Shown: positions 43,764-51,597 of the stretch, piece after piece
Layout of the letters: each line of letters begins with the position of its first letter
How positions within the stretch are numbered: position 1 is the first letter of the stretch
NCBI RefSeq assembly: GCF_001438845.1
Contig: NZ_JQCL01000012.1
Span: 1 to 64,000 of the forward strand
Direction of reading: 5' to 3'
Origin: Lactiplantibacillus xiangfangensis
Lineage (GTDB): Bacteria; Bacillota; Bacilli; Lactobacillales; Lactobacillaceae
DNA length: 64,000 nt
Translations under genes and position numbers: made by a program
Notes under the pieces: generated by a model
What the model was told of the DNA's origin: nothing
Database searches by the model: none
The model's input: only the letters and a program-made list of their open reading frames with translations

Positions 43764-43931
43764 ATTAATTCCTCCTGGGTCGTTTGATTGTTAATCGATA
43801 TTTTATCAGATTTGATTTGCAGTTACCAAGTTTAGAAAGTCAAAAGTGTTTTTTCTGTTAACTAACGAATTGGCTCGGTATAATGCGGTTGTCTAGAAGT
43901 GACACGCATTTAAAGTTAGGGGTAAGCACGA

Positions 43932-44111
43932 ATGGAAAAGACTTATCGGACGCTAACGTATGGAAACATGCCGTTAAAGCTAGATTCTGGCAGTAGCTGG
44001 ATCTTTCCAAAGGGTGTGGAAGTGAAGGCAAAGGTTGATTTGGAAACCGGACAAGTGACGTTCTTTGTGGATGCTAAGGACTTAGAATTATTGCGATCAG
44101 TTGATAAATAA
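43932..44111 (+). CDS. 59-residue protein of unknown function
   Basis: A short gene with AGGGGT seven bases before the ATG and normal codon use. It encodes MEKTYRTLTYGNMPLKLDSG, then SSWIFPKGVEVKAKVDLETG and QVTFFVDAKDLELLRSVDK. The pattern predicts a small all-beta fold with a C-terminal helix and no membrane segment. It is divergent from the zinc metallopeptidase and ends at a strong terminator. I do not recognise the family. Confidence 0.75.
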   Translation: MEKTYRTLTYGNMPLKLDSGSSWIFPKGVEVKAKVDLETGQVTFFVDAKDLELLRSVDK

Positions 44112-44145
44112 TAAAAGTGGGGCCCAAGATAGCTTGAGGGGCTTG

Positions 44146-44185
44146 CGTAAAAAAGCTGCTCAGAAGTCTGGGCAGCTTTTTTACG
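44146..44185. terminator. bidirectional terminator
   Basis: CGTAAAAAAGCTGC and GCAGCTTTTTTACG form a perfect stem between the convergent 59-aa gene and the PucR-like gene. Confidence 0.92.
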
Positions 44186-44187
44186 TT

Positions 44188-45759
44188 TTAAAATTTAGTT
44201 TCGTCCGCGCGCCGTTGATGCGGTTGTGGATCGTTGGTAGGTAGTGTATTGGTTGGACTGTAGTTGTTGCTGACTAAGAAGCGTTGTAACTTGAAACTCG
44301 AAGCTAGTTTGAAACAGGTCTCCGCGTCATGCAGGTCACAACCGGTGAGTGCCGTGATGTGGCTCAAGCGATTACGTAACGTATTCGGATGGATGTACAA
44401 ATTTTTAGCCGTTTGCGTCAGGTTACAGGTGGCACATAAATAACCGTCCAGGGTGGCGACTAAAGCGGTGTTGTTTTTAGCGTCGTAGGCAAGTAATTCT
44501 TGTAGCGCCGGATTAATAAAGAAGGGTAAGATTTCAATGTGATTCACCCGGTCAAAGGCAAGGTTGTAAAATTGGTCTTCACAAAAGACGAGTCGGCCCC
44601 GGTACGTCTTAAGCCGGTCAGTTCGGTTACAAACGGTGTAAGCGGCGAACGTGTCCTCCGGGTTAACGTAGTGCTGCGAAACGATGAGGCGGCAGTCGGC
44701 TTGTTTGGTAATTCGGTGTAAGGTGGTCTTAAACTTGGGACTGTTATAATTCACCAGGCTGATGGAAATTAGGGCGAAACATTGCTGTTTAAACGTTGAA
44801 ACGAGCACTTGCTTGAAGTGGGGCACCAGTAAGTATTGCAGGCGCTGCTGGAGGATATGAGCCGACTGGTTAGTCAGTGGGTCACATTTAATGAGCACCA
44901 TGGCATCCGGTAAAACGGCCCGTTGTTCTTCGAATTGCGCTGCGAAGGTGGTACTCTGGCGTTCAGTTAGCAGCATGTTTAAGAGTTGGTCGCGCTGAGA
45001 CTCCGAGGTCGGCATGATTTGATTCTTAACGACGGAGCCGGCAATCACCTGACCAATTTGGTTGATCAATAGGGCTTGGACGTCGTTTAACGGTGTTTTC
45101 ATAGTGGTCATGACCAAATAGCCGATGGGTTCATGTGCATTGGCTAACGGGGTAATCAACATGGGTCCCGCGGCGAGATCGTCGTTAACCATGTAGACCT
45201 GAGTCAAAAAATTAGGGTTGTCCGGGGCAAAGCCGTGTTCTAGTAACCAACGGGCAATCTTATTATTTTCAATTGCGGCGTGGATACTGGGACCGTTAAT
45301 ATTCGTGGTATGTGAACGGGATAAGATTTGACCATTGAGGTCGATGATGGCCACTGGATTTTGCAATAAGTTGACTACGGCCTGTAACGTGGTGTCAAAG
45401 TCGGCGGTGATGGCGTTGATCGCTAACGTGTTGATATCAGCCTGCAGTTTATCCGTTGGGCCTAGTGACTGGCCGATTTGGATCAAGAGTTTCAGCAACT
45501 GGCTTTGAAGGGCAATCGTTGTTGTCGAGTGCGCGCCAAGTTTAATGGACCCAATAACGATTTCCTGCTGGTGTTCCCAACAACTCAGTTGAACATCGTA
45601 ATCGTCATTAGGACGCAAATACAAGCAGTTTGATTTGTGGTCAAACTGGGGATCGGAAAAGGCAGCCCGCTTAATTTCTGGATTATGGTGATCCAATGAC
45701 ATGGTGGTCGATAATTCAAATTCTAAGGCAATTTTTTTAAGTAATGATTTTAATTTCAT
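44188..45759 (-). CDS. PucR/CdaR family transcriptional regulator
   Basis: The 523-residue protein has a middle sensor region (about 110-250) with a GAF-like stretch VAIIDLNGQILSRSHTT and ends in the PucR-type helix-turn-helix, TCNLTQTAKNLYIHPNTLRNRLSHITALTG, near residue 455. Regulators of this class usually activate neighbouring catabolic genes in response to a small metabolite. The nitroreductase / decarboxylase-like / SDR operon lies directly upstream on the same strand, separated by a terminator. A cre box in its promoter region suggests repression when glucose is abundant. Confidence 0.88.
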   Translation of the reverse strand: MKLKSLLKKIALEFELSTTMSLDHHNPEIKRAAFSDPQFDHKSNCLYLRPNDDYDVQLSCWEHQQEIVIGSIKLGAHSTTTIALQSQLLKLLIQIGQSLGPTDKLQADINTLAINAITADFDTTLQAVVNLLQNPVAIIDLNGQILSRSHTTNINGPSIHAAIENNKIARWLLEHGFAPDNPNFLTQVYMVNDDLAAGPMLITPLANAHEPIGYLVMTTMKTPLNDVQALLINQIGQVIAGSVVKNQIMPTSESQRDQLLNMLLTERQSTTFAAQFEEQRAVLPDAMVLIKCDPLTNQSAHILQQRLQYLLVPHFKQVLVSTFKQQCFALISISLVNYNSPKFKTTLHRITKQADCRLIVSQHYVNPEDTFAAYTVCNRTDRLKTYRGRLVFCEDQFYNLAFDRVNHIEILPFFINPALQELLAYDAKNNTALVATLDGYLCATCNLTQTAKNLYIHPNTLRNRLSHITALTGCDLHDAETCFKLASSFKLQRFLVSNNYSPTNTLPTNDPQPHQRRADETKF

Positions 45760-45811
45760 GACGACGTATCCCCCATATGTCAGTCTATAAGTTCAACTTA
45801 ATGATAAAGAA

Positions 45812-45825
45812 TGAAAGCGCTTTTG
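45812..45825. promoter_or_regulatory. cre site upstream of the PucR gene
   Basis: TGAAAGCGCTTTTG matches the cre consensus TGWAARCGYTWNCW at 12 of 14 positions. It lies about 55 bp from the PucR start. Confidence 0.65.
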
Positions 45826-45852
45826 TAAAGACGGGTAGGTTGAGTAAAAGCG

Positions 45853-45898
45853 ACAAAAGCACCTGCATGAACAAAGTTGTTCAGCAGGTGCTTTTGTT
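45853..45898 (-). terminator. terminator of the SDR-Adc-nitroreductase operon
   Basis: ACAAAAGCACCTGCTGAACA and its complement TGTTCATGCAGGTGCTTTTGT form a long stem with a T run on the minus strand. Confidence 0.92.
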
Positions 45899-45916
45899 AA
45901 AACTAGGAATTAAAAT

Positions 45917-46567
45917 TTAAAGGAAGTCTGTCTGAGTTTTAGAATCGTAACGCGTTGTGTGAAGTGGCTCTTTAGCAGCTTTCCCAATTGCGACCCCCAT
46001 AACGGGAACGTAGCGCTTTGGATCTAAGCCTAAGGTTGGAATCATCTTTTCGAAGTCAATCCCAGAGAAGGCGTTGGCGTCGTAACCGTGGGCCCGTGCA
46101 ACTAAGAGTAATTGCATCCCGACGGTTGAGCAATCAATCGTTGCGTCAAACTTTAAGAAGTCTGGGGTGGCATTTTCATAAAGTGGTAAGAACGTGCCTA
46201 GAATTTGATCCAAGCGTTCCTTAGTGATGTTACCAGCCTTGTAAACTTTGTTCCAAACGTCGCGGTAAACCAAGTGTGACTGGGTATCGCCGGCGATGAA
46301 GACGATGGCTGAAGCGCTGTCCACTTGTGGATAGTTGAATTTCATCACAGCTTTTTTGAATTTTTCTTTAGCTTCAGGGGTATCGATGACGACGAAGTGC
46401 CATGATTGTAAGTTGCATGCGGATGGTGCGGTGGCTGCTTCCGAAATCATTGTTTGCAATTCATCGCGGTTGATTTTAACACTAGGGTCAAAGGCCCGAA
46501 CCGAGTGACGGTTAAACATCACGTCGGATAAGTCGTTATTTACTAATTCTTTAGTGGTTTCTGACAT
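45917..46567 (-). CDS. nitroreductase family oxidoreductase
   Basis: FMN-dependent protein of 216 residues. DVMFNRHSVRAFDPSVKI is the N-terminal FMN-binding segment, AATAPSACNLQSWHFVVID the second, and the C-terminal GLDPKRYVPVMGVAIGKAA the usual end of the fold. It is the last gene of a three-gene operon with an acetoacetate-decarboxylase-like protein (30 bp upstream) and an SDR. It may act on an enone or quinone made or used by those two enzymes, but the pathway is not identified. Confidence 0.9.
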   Translation of the reverse strand: MSETTKELVNNDLSDVMFNRHSVRAFDPSVKINRDELQTMISEAATAPSACNLQSWHFVVIDTPEAKEKFKKAVMKFNYPQVDSASAIVFIAGDTQSHLVYRDVWNKVYKAGNITKERLDQILGTFLPLYENATPDFLKFDATIDCSTVGMQLLLVARAHGYDANAFSGIDFEKMIPTLGLDPKRYVPVMGVAIGKAAKEPLHTTRYDSKTQTDFL

Positions 46568-46597
46568 AGTTGAACCTTCCTTTCAAAAAGTTAATCG

Positions 46598-47440
46598 TTA
46601 AATGATATACGTCGTGTCTTTCTGGTTAAAGAAGCCCCGGTCGTAGCGGCCCGTTAATAGTTTCGGCATGGTGACGTCGGCATCGACCGTGTCGAGTTTC
46701 AACGTATTGAACATAACCGATGTATCCATGTGGAACCAAGCGGCACCTAATGGCTTCAATACTTTCAATTCGCCCAATGGATCGTCAGGGGTTGAATGCA
46801 TTTCAATGTCTAAGTGGCCTGGTTCAACTTGGTCACAGAGTGAACGGAGTTGGGTGGCAACAAGTTGGACATTTTCAAAGTGGTTAGTCCCGTCATCATG
46901 TTGGTCAATATCATACTTGTAGAAGAAACTGTTCATTTCAGCTTCTTTACCTAAAGCTAATTGGCCAGCAAACTGCTTCATGATTGACGGATCGTTGAGT
47001 TCGCCCGCGTCCCATGAAACCTTCATTAAGGTCTTGCCGTGACGGTCAACGGTTGCGTATGCGCCGTCGTCGGTCCGCCGTAATTCGATGGCGTCGGCGA
47101 GTTTCTTAGGAATACCAGCGCCTTCACGGCCAGCAATTACACCACTTTCAGCACCAGGGCCGTGGAGCAATAAGGTCAATGGGTAAGCGCCCATCATCTT
47201 ATCTTTGTAGCTAACTAATGCGAACAAGCTTTGTTCAAGGTATGGGCCGCCAAAGGTTGGTTTGCCCATGTGAACAACGTAGCCGCAAACAACGGGCGCA
47301 ACTAATTTGAGTGGTGCGGGAATGAGGCTAGCTAACGTTGCTGGATCGGTTGCGTATGCGAAGCCAATCCCTTCTTGATCATTCATGCTAGGTGACTTTA
47401 AGAAGTTCTTTACATCATCGTTACTTACTACAAATGCCAT
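46598..47440 (-). CDS. acetoacetate decarboxylase family protein
   Basis: Protein of 280 residues. The Adc signature AGREGAGIPKKLADAIELRR holds the adjacent Lys pair, one of which forms the Schiff base in acetoacetate decarboxylase. VVCGYVVHMGKPTFGGPYLEQSL and GAYPLTLLLHGPGAESG match the substrate-cavity strands. Members outside the clostridial solvent pathway often perform aldolase-dehydratase or other Schiff-base chemistry, so acetone formation should not be assumed. ATG 47440 follows AAGGAG at 8 bases; GTG 47449 lies inside that gap. Second gene of the SDR operon. Confidence 0.9.
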   Translation of the reverse strand: MAFVVSNDDVKNFLKSPSMNDQEGIGFAYATDPATLASLIPAPLKLVAPVVCGYVVHMGKPTFGGPYLEQSLFALVSYKDKMMGAYPLTLLLHGPGAESGVIAGREGAGIPKKLADAIELRRTDDGAYATVDRHGKTLMKVSWDAGELNDPSIMKQFAGQLALGKEAEMNSFFYKYDIDQHDDGTNHFENVQLVATQLRSLCDQVEPGHLDIEMHSTPDDPLGELKVLKPLGAAWFHMDTSVMFNTLKLDTVDADVTMPKLLTGRYDRGFFNQKDTTYII

Positions 47441-47467
47441 AATAAACACTCCTTTTGAATGACTACG

Positions 47468-48331
47468 TTACATGATGCCGTCCATAATGTGGACGTCTGG
47501 TTTGCCATCGTTGACGATCCGGTTGACCCGGTCGCTAATTAATGGGTTGAATTCTGGGTGGGTCAAAATGTAGAAGCGGTTATCTTCCAAGGCTTTAAAG
47601 ACGGTCTCTTCGATCGTGTCGATTGGTTTACCGTTGGTGATAACGTACTTCGCAAATTGTTGTCCCTTTAAGTAAGCTTCGCTTTGATAGTATGGATCAC
47701 TTGGGTCACTGTATTGTTCTGGCCGGTGATTTTCGGTATGGTACAAATCGGTTTGAACGAAGCCAGGGCACATCACGTGCATGTCAATGTCAGCTTTGAT
47801 CCGTTGCAAGTCGTAAGCCGTCGCTTCGGTCATCCCAACTGAGGCAAACTTGCTAGCGTGATATGACGGCATCCCGGGGGTGTCGACTAAGCCGGCAATG
47901 GAGGCAACGTTTAAAATGTCGCCATGGGTCTTTTGCTTCAACATGATTGGAATGACACGTTGCATGGCGTAAACCTGACTCATCAAGTTAATATGCATGA
48001 TCCATTCCCAATCGCGGCTTGGTAATTCCCAAATCCGGCCGGGAAGGGCGATACCGGCGTTGTTGATTAGTAAATCAATCTGGCCGAACTTGTCCATGGT
48101 TTGTTGAATGGCATTGTCCACGTTATCTTCAACCGTAACGTCGGCGGTCACCATAATCGCTTCGGCGCCTAAATCATCAGTAATGGTTTTGTAGGTTTTC
48201 TCCAGGGCGGGACCGTCAATATCAACGAGAGCTAAGCGCATGCCGCGCTTGGCACCGCCTTCTGCGATCACTTGGCCAAAACCATGGGCCGCACCCGTAA
48301 TGAACATTACTTTGTTTTTAAAATCTTTCAT
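47468..48331 (-). CDS. short-chain dehydrogenase/reductase
   Basis: NAD(P)-dependent oxidoreductase of 287 residues, longer than the usual 250. It shows TGAAHGFG (cofactor loop), LVDID (acidic residue favouring NAD), NNAGIALPGRIWE, and the catalytic Ser-Tyr-Lys set in NVASIAGLVDTPGMPSYHASK. The C-terminal extension after residue 200 includes ENHRPEQYSDPSDPYYQSEAY and may form a substrate lid. It opens the operon with the Adc-like and nitroreductase genes. A cre box and a tiny upstream leader frame precede it. Confidence 0.92.
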   Translation of the reverse strand: MKDFKNKVMFITGAAHGFGQVIAEGGAKRGMRLALVDIDGPALEKTYKTITDDLGAEAIMVTADVTVEDNVDNAIQQTMDKFGQIDLLINNAGIALPGRIWELPSRDWEWIMHINLMSQVYAMQRVIPIMLKQKTHGDILNVASIAGLVDTPGMPSYHASKFASVGMTEATAYDLQRIKADIDMHVMCPGFVQTDLYHTENHRPEQYSDPSDPYYQSEAYLKGQQFAKYVITNGKPIDTIEETVFKALEDNRFYILTHPEFNPLISDRVNRIVNDGKPDVHIMDGIM

Positions 48332-48365
48332 CGTAATACCTCCTCCAAAATTAGTTGTGATAGTT

Positions 48366-48398
48366 TTATAAAAGTCGACTCTTATGGGCGGGAATCAT
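48366..48398 (-). CDS. possible 10-codon leader peptide of the SDR operon
   Basis: The transcript has AAGGAGGGTGAA directly ahead of ATG and ten codons reading MIPAHKSRLL before TAA. This lies 34 bp before the SDR start, which has its own GGAGGAGG. The ribosome site is among the strongest in the window, which is unusual for chance sequence. Whether the peptide is made or only its translation matters is unknown. Confidence 0.4.
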   Translation of the reverse strand: MIPAHKSRLL

Positions 48399-48420
48399 TT
48401 CACCCTCCTTAACAAGGTCT

Positions 48421-48449
48421 ATCATAACTTAAAATTGGAAGCGCTTTAA
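48421..48449 (-). promoter_or_regulatory. promoter and overlapping cre site of the SDR operon
   Basis: On the minus strand -35 TTAAAG (48449-48444), a 17-bp spacer and -10 TATGAT (48426-48421) form the promoter. The cre-like TGGAAGCGCTTTAA at 48436-48449 (12 of 14 positions) overlaps the -35 box, so CcpA would block RNA polymerase. Confidence 0.65.
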
Positions 48450-48542
48450 CGGTGAAAAGCACCAAAGTTATTGCCAAGACACTGTGGACTATCTACATGT
48501 AAATAATTTCACAATTAAATTTTGGGCTGAAAAAATACCAAC

Positions 48543-48686
48543 AAAAAACCTCCGTACGGGGAATACGGAGGAAAAGGGAAAGTAAATATTTAAGTATACA
48601 CACACATCTATTCATTGCTTGGGGAGGTAATGAATTGAAGTTAGGGGTCGTTAAGGAATGGGAAGTTCCTTAATGACTATAAATAT
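48543..48686 (-). ncRNA. candidate small RNA 2 with C-rich anti-SD loops
   Basis: On the minus strand a -10 box TATACT (48698-48693) leads into about 144 nt. It has TAAGGAACTTCCCATTCCTTA with loop TTCCC, then AATTCATTACCTCCCCAAGC with loop CCTCCCC, a linker ACTTTCCCTTTT, and a terminator CCTCCGTA/TACGGAGG with loop TTCCCCG and six T residues (48571-48543). Loops and terminator closely match small RNA 1. Confidence 0.72.
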
Positions 48687-48708
48687 AAATACAGTATAAC
48701 GAGCGGTC

Positions 48709-48724
48709 GTGAAGGAAATGTGAT
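48709..48724 (-). promoter_or_regulatory. tandem GTGAA activator-like site upstream of small RNA 2
   Basis: GTGAA (48709-48713) and GTGAT (48720-48724) repeat with an 11-bp period and start exactly 10 nt from the -10 box, the same geometry as at small RNA 1. A -35 consensus is absent. Confidence 0.55.
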
Positions 48725-48924
48725 GTCAAAATAGTAAAAACGTGATTTTCATTTGAAAAAATGATTTTTGGTTGCGTAGCACACGCTTTTACAAAGTTTA
48801 TAATCGATTTACGACATACAGGCAACTAATCGGTGTACAGAACGCTGATTTACCGCGGGTTTCAGCTTCCCCCAAATTGACGATGCTATAATAAGTCTCA
48901 AATTCGTTGAAAGCGGGATTCCTT

Positions 48925-49764
48925 ATGAGCATAAAAATCGTGACCGATTCTGCGGTGCGTCTGACCGCAGCAGAAATTGAACAATATAACATTGCAGTCG
49001 TACCATTATTAGTCGGGTTTGGGAGCGATTTGATTGCTGATACGGCCGTTGACCCCGCCCAATTTGACCAACAAATGCGGGTCAGTCCCAGTTTACCCAC
49101 AACCAGCCAACCACCGATCGGCAACTTTGTCAGCATTTACGACGCGTTGACTGCGGATGGTAGCCAAGTCTTATCACTTCATCTAACGGAGACGTTGAGC
49201 GGGACCGTTAACGCGGCCCGACAAGCGGCTGAACTATGCGATGGGGACGTGACGGTGATCGATACGCAGAGTGCGGATCGCGGGATGGCCTTTCAAGTTT
49301 TGACGGCGGCACGAATGGCGCATGCCGGTGCCACCTTAGACACAATTTTAGCCAAAATCACGGTTATTCGTGAACACACTAAGACCTACCTATTTGTCGA
49401 TACTTTGGACAACCTGGTTAAGGGTGGTCGGGTGCCGAAATTAGCTGGCGTTGTGACGAATTTGATTAAGCTGAAGTTCGTTTTCGAATTGGCTGAAGGT
49501 AAGCTGAAACTTTATACCCGTGGACGCGGGAAGAAAGCGCTGATTAAAGCTCAGGAACGAATCTTAGCGGAGTTACAAGATGCGACGCGGGTCGAAGCGG
49601 CCGGAATTTCCTACGTGGGCGATCCTAGTGTGGCGGATGAACCGGAAGCCCTGTTGAAAAAGGTGGCGCCACAAGCTGACTTAATGGTTGCGAGAACTAG
49701 CGCAGTGATTGCGACCCATGCCGGAATTGGCGCATATGCTTTGATGTTTTATACTGTAGATTAA
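48925..49764 (+). CDS. DegV family fatty-acid-binding protein
   Basis: Protein of 279 residues. DegV (FakB) proteins bind a fatty acid so that FakA kinase can phosphorylate it. IVTDSAVRLTAAEIEQYNI, VVPL, TSQPPIGNFVSIYD and LHLTETLSGTVNAARQAAE are the family's lipid- and head-group-binding motifs, with the Thr-Ser pair in TSQPP. LDNLVKGGRVPKLAG and a C-terminal VIATHAGIGAYALMFY are also typical. ATG 48925 is preferred; a TTG at 48907 lacks a ribosome site. Divergent from the small RNA 2 locus. Confidence 0.93.
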   Translation: MSIKIVTDSAVRLTAAEIEQYNIAVVPLLVGFGSDLIADTAVDPAQFDQQMRVSPSLPTTSQPPIGNFVSIYDALTADGSQVLSLHLTETLSGTVNAARQAAELCDGDVTVIDTQSADRGMAFQVLTAARMAHAGATLDTILAKITVIREHTKTYLFVDTLDNLVKGGRVPKLAGVVTNLIKLKFVFELAEGKLKLYTRGRGKKALIKAQERILAELQDATRVEAAGISYVGDPSVADEPEALLKKVAPQADLMVARTSAVIATHAGIGAYALMFYTVD

Positions 49765-49940
49765 ATTATGGGTGTCATTGTACTATTAAATTAATCTTAA
49801 GTATGCTATAATTAAAAAATGATAATTTAGAGCCGTGTTGGTGCACTGTTCTGAGCCTAACCACCATGAAAATGATGACTAGACCCGGATGGGGCGCCTT
49901 TTTTGTTACTAATGGACACTTAAAGAAAGTAGGAAAATGT
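49765..49940 (+). promoter_or_regulatory. promoter and long leader of the lrgB-lrgA operon
   Basis: An extended -10 (TGCTATAAT, 49804-49812) starts a leader of about 120 nt, with GGTG/CACC-type complementary segments and GGCGCC followed by six T residues at 49894-49905. It may fold and control the operon, but I could match it to no known riboswitch. Upstream in-frame ATGs at 49866 and 49875 lack ribosome sites. Confidence 0.4.
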
Positions 49941-50669
49941 GTGAATTATCTTCTCAATAATCCATTTTTTGGGATTGGACTATCGGTCCTAGTTTATGGG
50001 ATTGGCGAGTATTTATATCACAAAACAAATCGCTTCGTACTATTCCAACCGTTGTTTTTTGGAATGCTGCTCGGGATTGGTTTATTGGTATTGATGGCGT
50101 CGATTCTACGGACACCTGTACAAAAAGTTTACGAAGCGTACCAGATTGGTGGCGACTGGCTGTTCTGGTTGGTTGCACCGGCCACGGTCTCGTTTGCCGT
50201 ACCGTTATATAAGCGTAATGATATCTTCAAAAAACACTGGGACGTGATCCTAGTTGCCCTGTTTATAGGATTGTTGTTATCTCTGTTTGGCATTTATGGC
50301 GTCTCACGATTATTAGGCTTAACCGATGCAGCTTTGGGTGCGATGTTAGTTCAAGCGGCAACGACCGCGATTGCCTTACCGGTAGCTGAATCGGTCGGTG
50401 GTGATCAGGCGATCGCAGCCTTTGCGGTTATTCTGAATTCAGTCTTGATTTACGCCCTGGGTGATCACTTTATTCGCTGGTTTAAGTTGCATAAGAATCC
50501 ACTAGGCGCAGGCTTGGGATTTGGGATTGCGGGTAACGCTGTGGGCGCTACGAAGGCCATTGAAGTGAGCGAAGCCGCGGGTGCAACCGGCGCCATTGCT
50601 TTTGTTATCGCGGGGATTTTAGTGAACTTCATGGTACCGGGATTTGCTAGTTTCGTTGGCTTAGGTTAG
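49941..50669 (+). CDS. lrgB: LrgB/CidB family membrane protein
   Basis: Protein of 242 residues with seven or eight helices, belonging to the LrgB (antiholin-like, PF04172) family. NPFFGIGLSVLVYGIGEYLYHKT and GDWLFWLVAPATVSFAVPLYKR match the N-terminal signature, while KAIEVSEAAGATGAIAFVIAGI matches the conserved C-terminal part (family: A....E..GA.S.LA). GTG 49941 fits AGGA at a proper distance. With LrgA it is thought to affect autolysis or transport of pyruvate-like metabolites. The B gene here precedes the A gene, the reverse of the usual order. Confidence 0.9.
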   Translation: MNYLLNNPFFGIGLSVLVYGIGEYLYHKTNRFVLFQPLFFGMLLGIGLLVLMASILRTPVQKVYEAYQIGGDWLFWLVAPATVSFAVPLYKRNDIFKKHWDVILVALFIGLLLSLFGIYGVSRLLGLTDAALGAMLVQAATTAIALPVAESVGGDQAIAAFAVILNSVLIYALGDHFIRWFKLHKNPLGAGLGFGIAGNAVGATKAIEVSEAAGATGAIAFVIAGILVNFMVPGFASFVGLG

Positions 50670-50680
50670 GAGGAAACTGA

Positions 50681-51100
50681 ATGAAAAAAGGAATGTTTAT
50701 TCGTCAGATTATGATTTACGGTGTGATTTTATTTGCCAGTAGCTTGCTGTCAAACTTATCCAGTCAGTTATGGCCAGCTTTTCCGATGCCGACCGCGTTG
50801 ATTGGGATGATTATGTTGTACTTACTCCTGACCTTTAAAGTAGTTAAGCTGGAACACGTCGCAGGTGTGAGCAACTTCTTCGTCCAGATTATTAGTTTAA
50901 TTTTTATTCCATCCGGGATTGCCTTAGTGACGAAGCTGGACGTGTTAAAAGCAGAAGGGTTACAAATTATTTTGGTCATCATGATTTCAACGTTGATGCT
51001 GTTGCTATTTACCGCTGGAATTGCGTGGGTGCTTATTCAAGTTAAGGAATGGCTACAAGCACGAGTTGGTCGTTCGGCTGGAGAAATTGAAGAGGATTAA
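50681..51100 (+). CDS. lrgA: LrgA/CidA family holin-like protein
   Basis: Four-helix membrane protein of 139 residues. LWPAFPMPTALIGMIMLYLLL is the conserved segment (family: PIPGSVIGMLLLFLLL), and SNFFVQIISLIFIPSGIALV the second (family: FIPAGVGL). The start follows TTAGGAGG and lies 11 bp after lrgB, which indicates a shared transcript. The family acts as holin-like partners in cell lysis, or as part of a small-molecule channel; both views exist. A terminator follows at 51172. Confidence 0.9.
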   Translation: MKKGMFIRQIMIYGVILFASSLLSNLSSQLWPAFPMPTALIGMIMLYLLLTFKVVKLEHVAGVSNFFVQIISLIFIPSGIALVTKLDVLKAEGLQIILVIMISTLMLLLFTAGIAWVLIQVKEWLQARVGRSAGEIEED

Positions 51101-51171
51101 ATCTTGGTGGCATTGCATTTACTAAGCAGTAGATGTTGTACCAGTTAGATCTAGTCAATCATGAAACGTTG

Positions 51172-51211
51172 AGGGGAAAAGCGGTGGGGCCGTTGCTTTT
51201 TCCCTTTTTAT
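51172..51211 (+). terminator. terminator after lrgA
   Basis: GGGGAAAAGCGG pairs with CCGTTGCTTTTTCCC (bulged), followed by five T residues. Confidence 0.75.
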
Positions 51212-51221
51212 TAGCCACCTC

Positions 51222-51344
51222 GGTAGCCAGAACCGGTGTGCTATGGGGGACGGTCCCAGCCACACTGCGGTCTGTGACCTCGATTCAAAGCCGATACCCC
51301 ACGTCTGCCAATTTTGCCGACACAGCACACCAATTCTGGCTGCC
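51222..51344 (-). repeat. structured repeat B, copy 4, with nested element ends to 51595
   Basis: On the minus strand the arms CAGCCAGAATTGGTGTGCT and AGCACACCGGTTCTGGCT pair. One of the internal hairpins (the ATTGGCAG stem) has lost its second strand. From 51365 to about 51595 lies a further element in the same orientation, whose B interior is deleted and which ends in CTAAAGGCTGAAAG. The whole 390-base stretch holds no gene. Confidence 0.75.
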
Positions 51345-51597
51345 TTCGCTAAATCGTGTTCTAATTTGAAATTCTTGCGTTGCTGAAGACAAGTACCGCT
51401 GATATAACAGGAATGAGATCGACTTTTAGTTAGAAAACTAAAAGTCTAAAACTGCTATTAACACCGTAATAGTAAGGATAGTTATGCCTGGATTACCCGA
51501 CTGCGCTAAAACAGACTTACTATTGTGATTCGGATAACCGGATTAACTCGCAGGTAGTCAATCCCTAAATTTAACTTTCAGCCTTTAGTCAGAAAAT

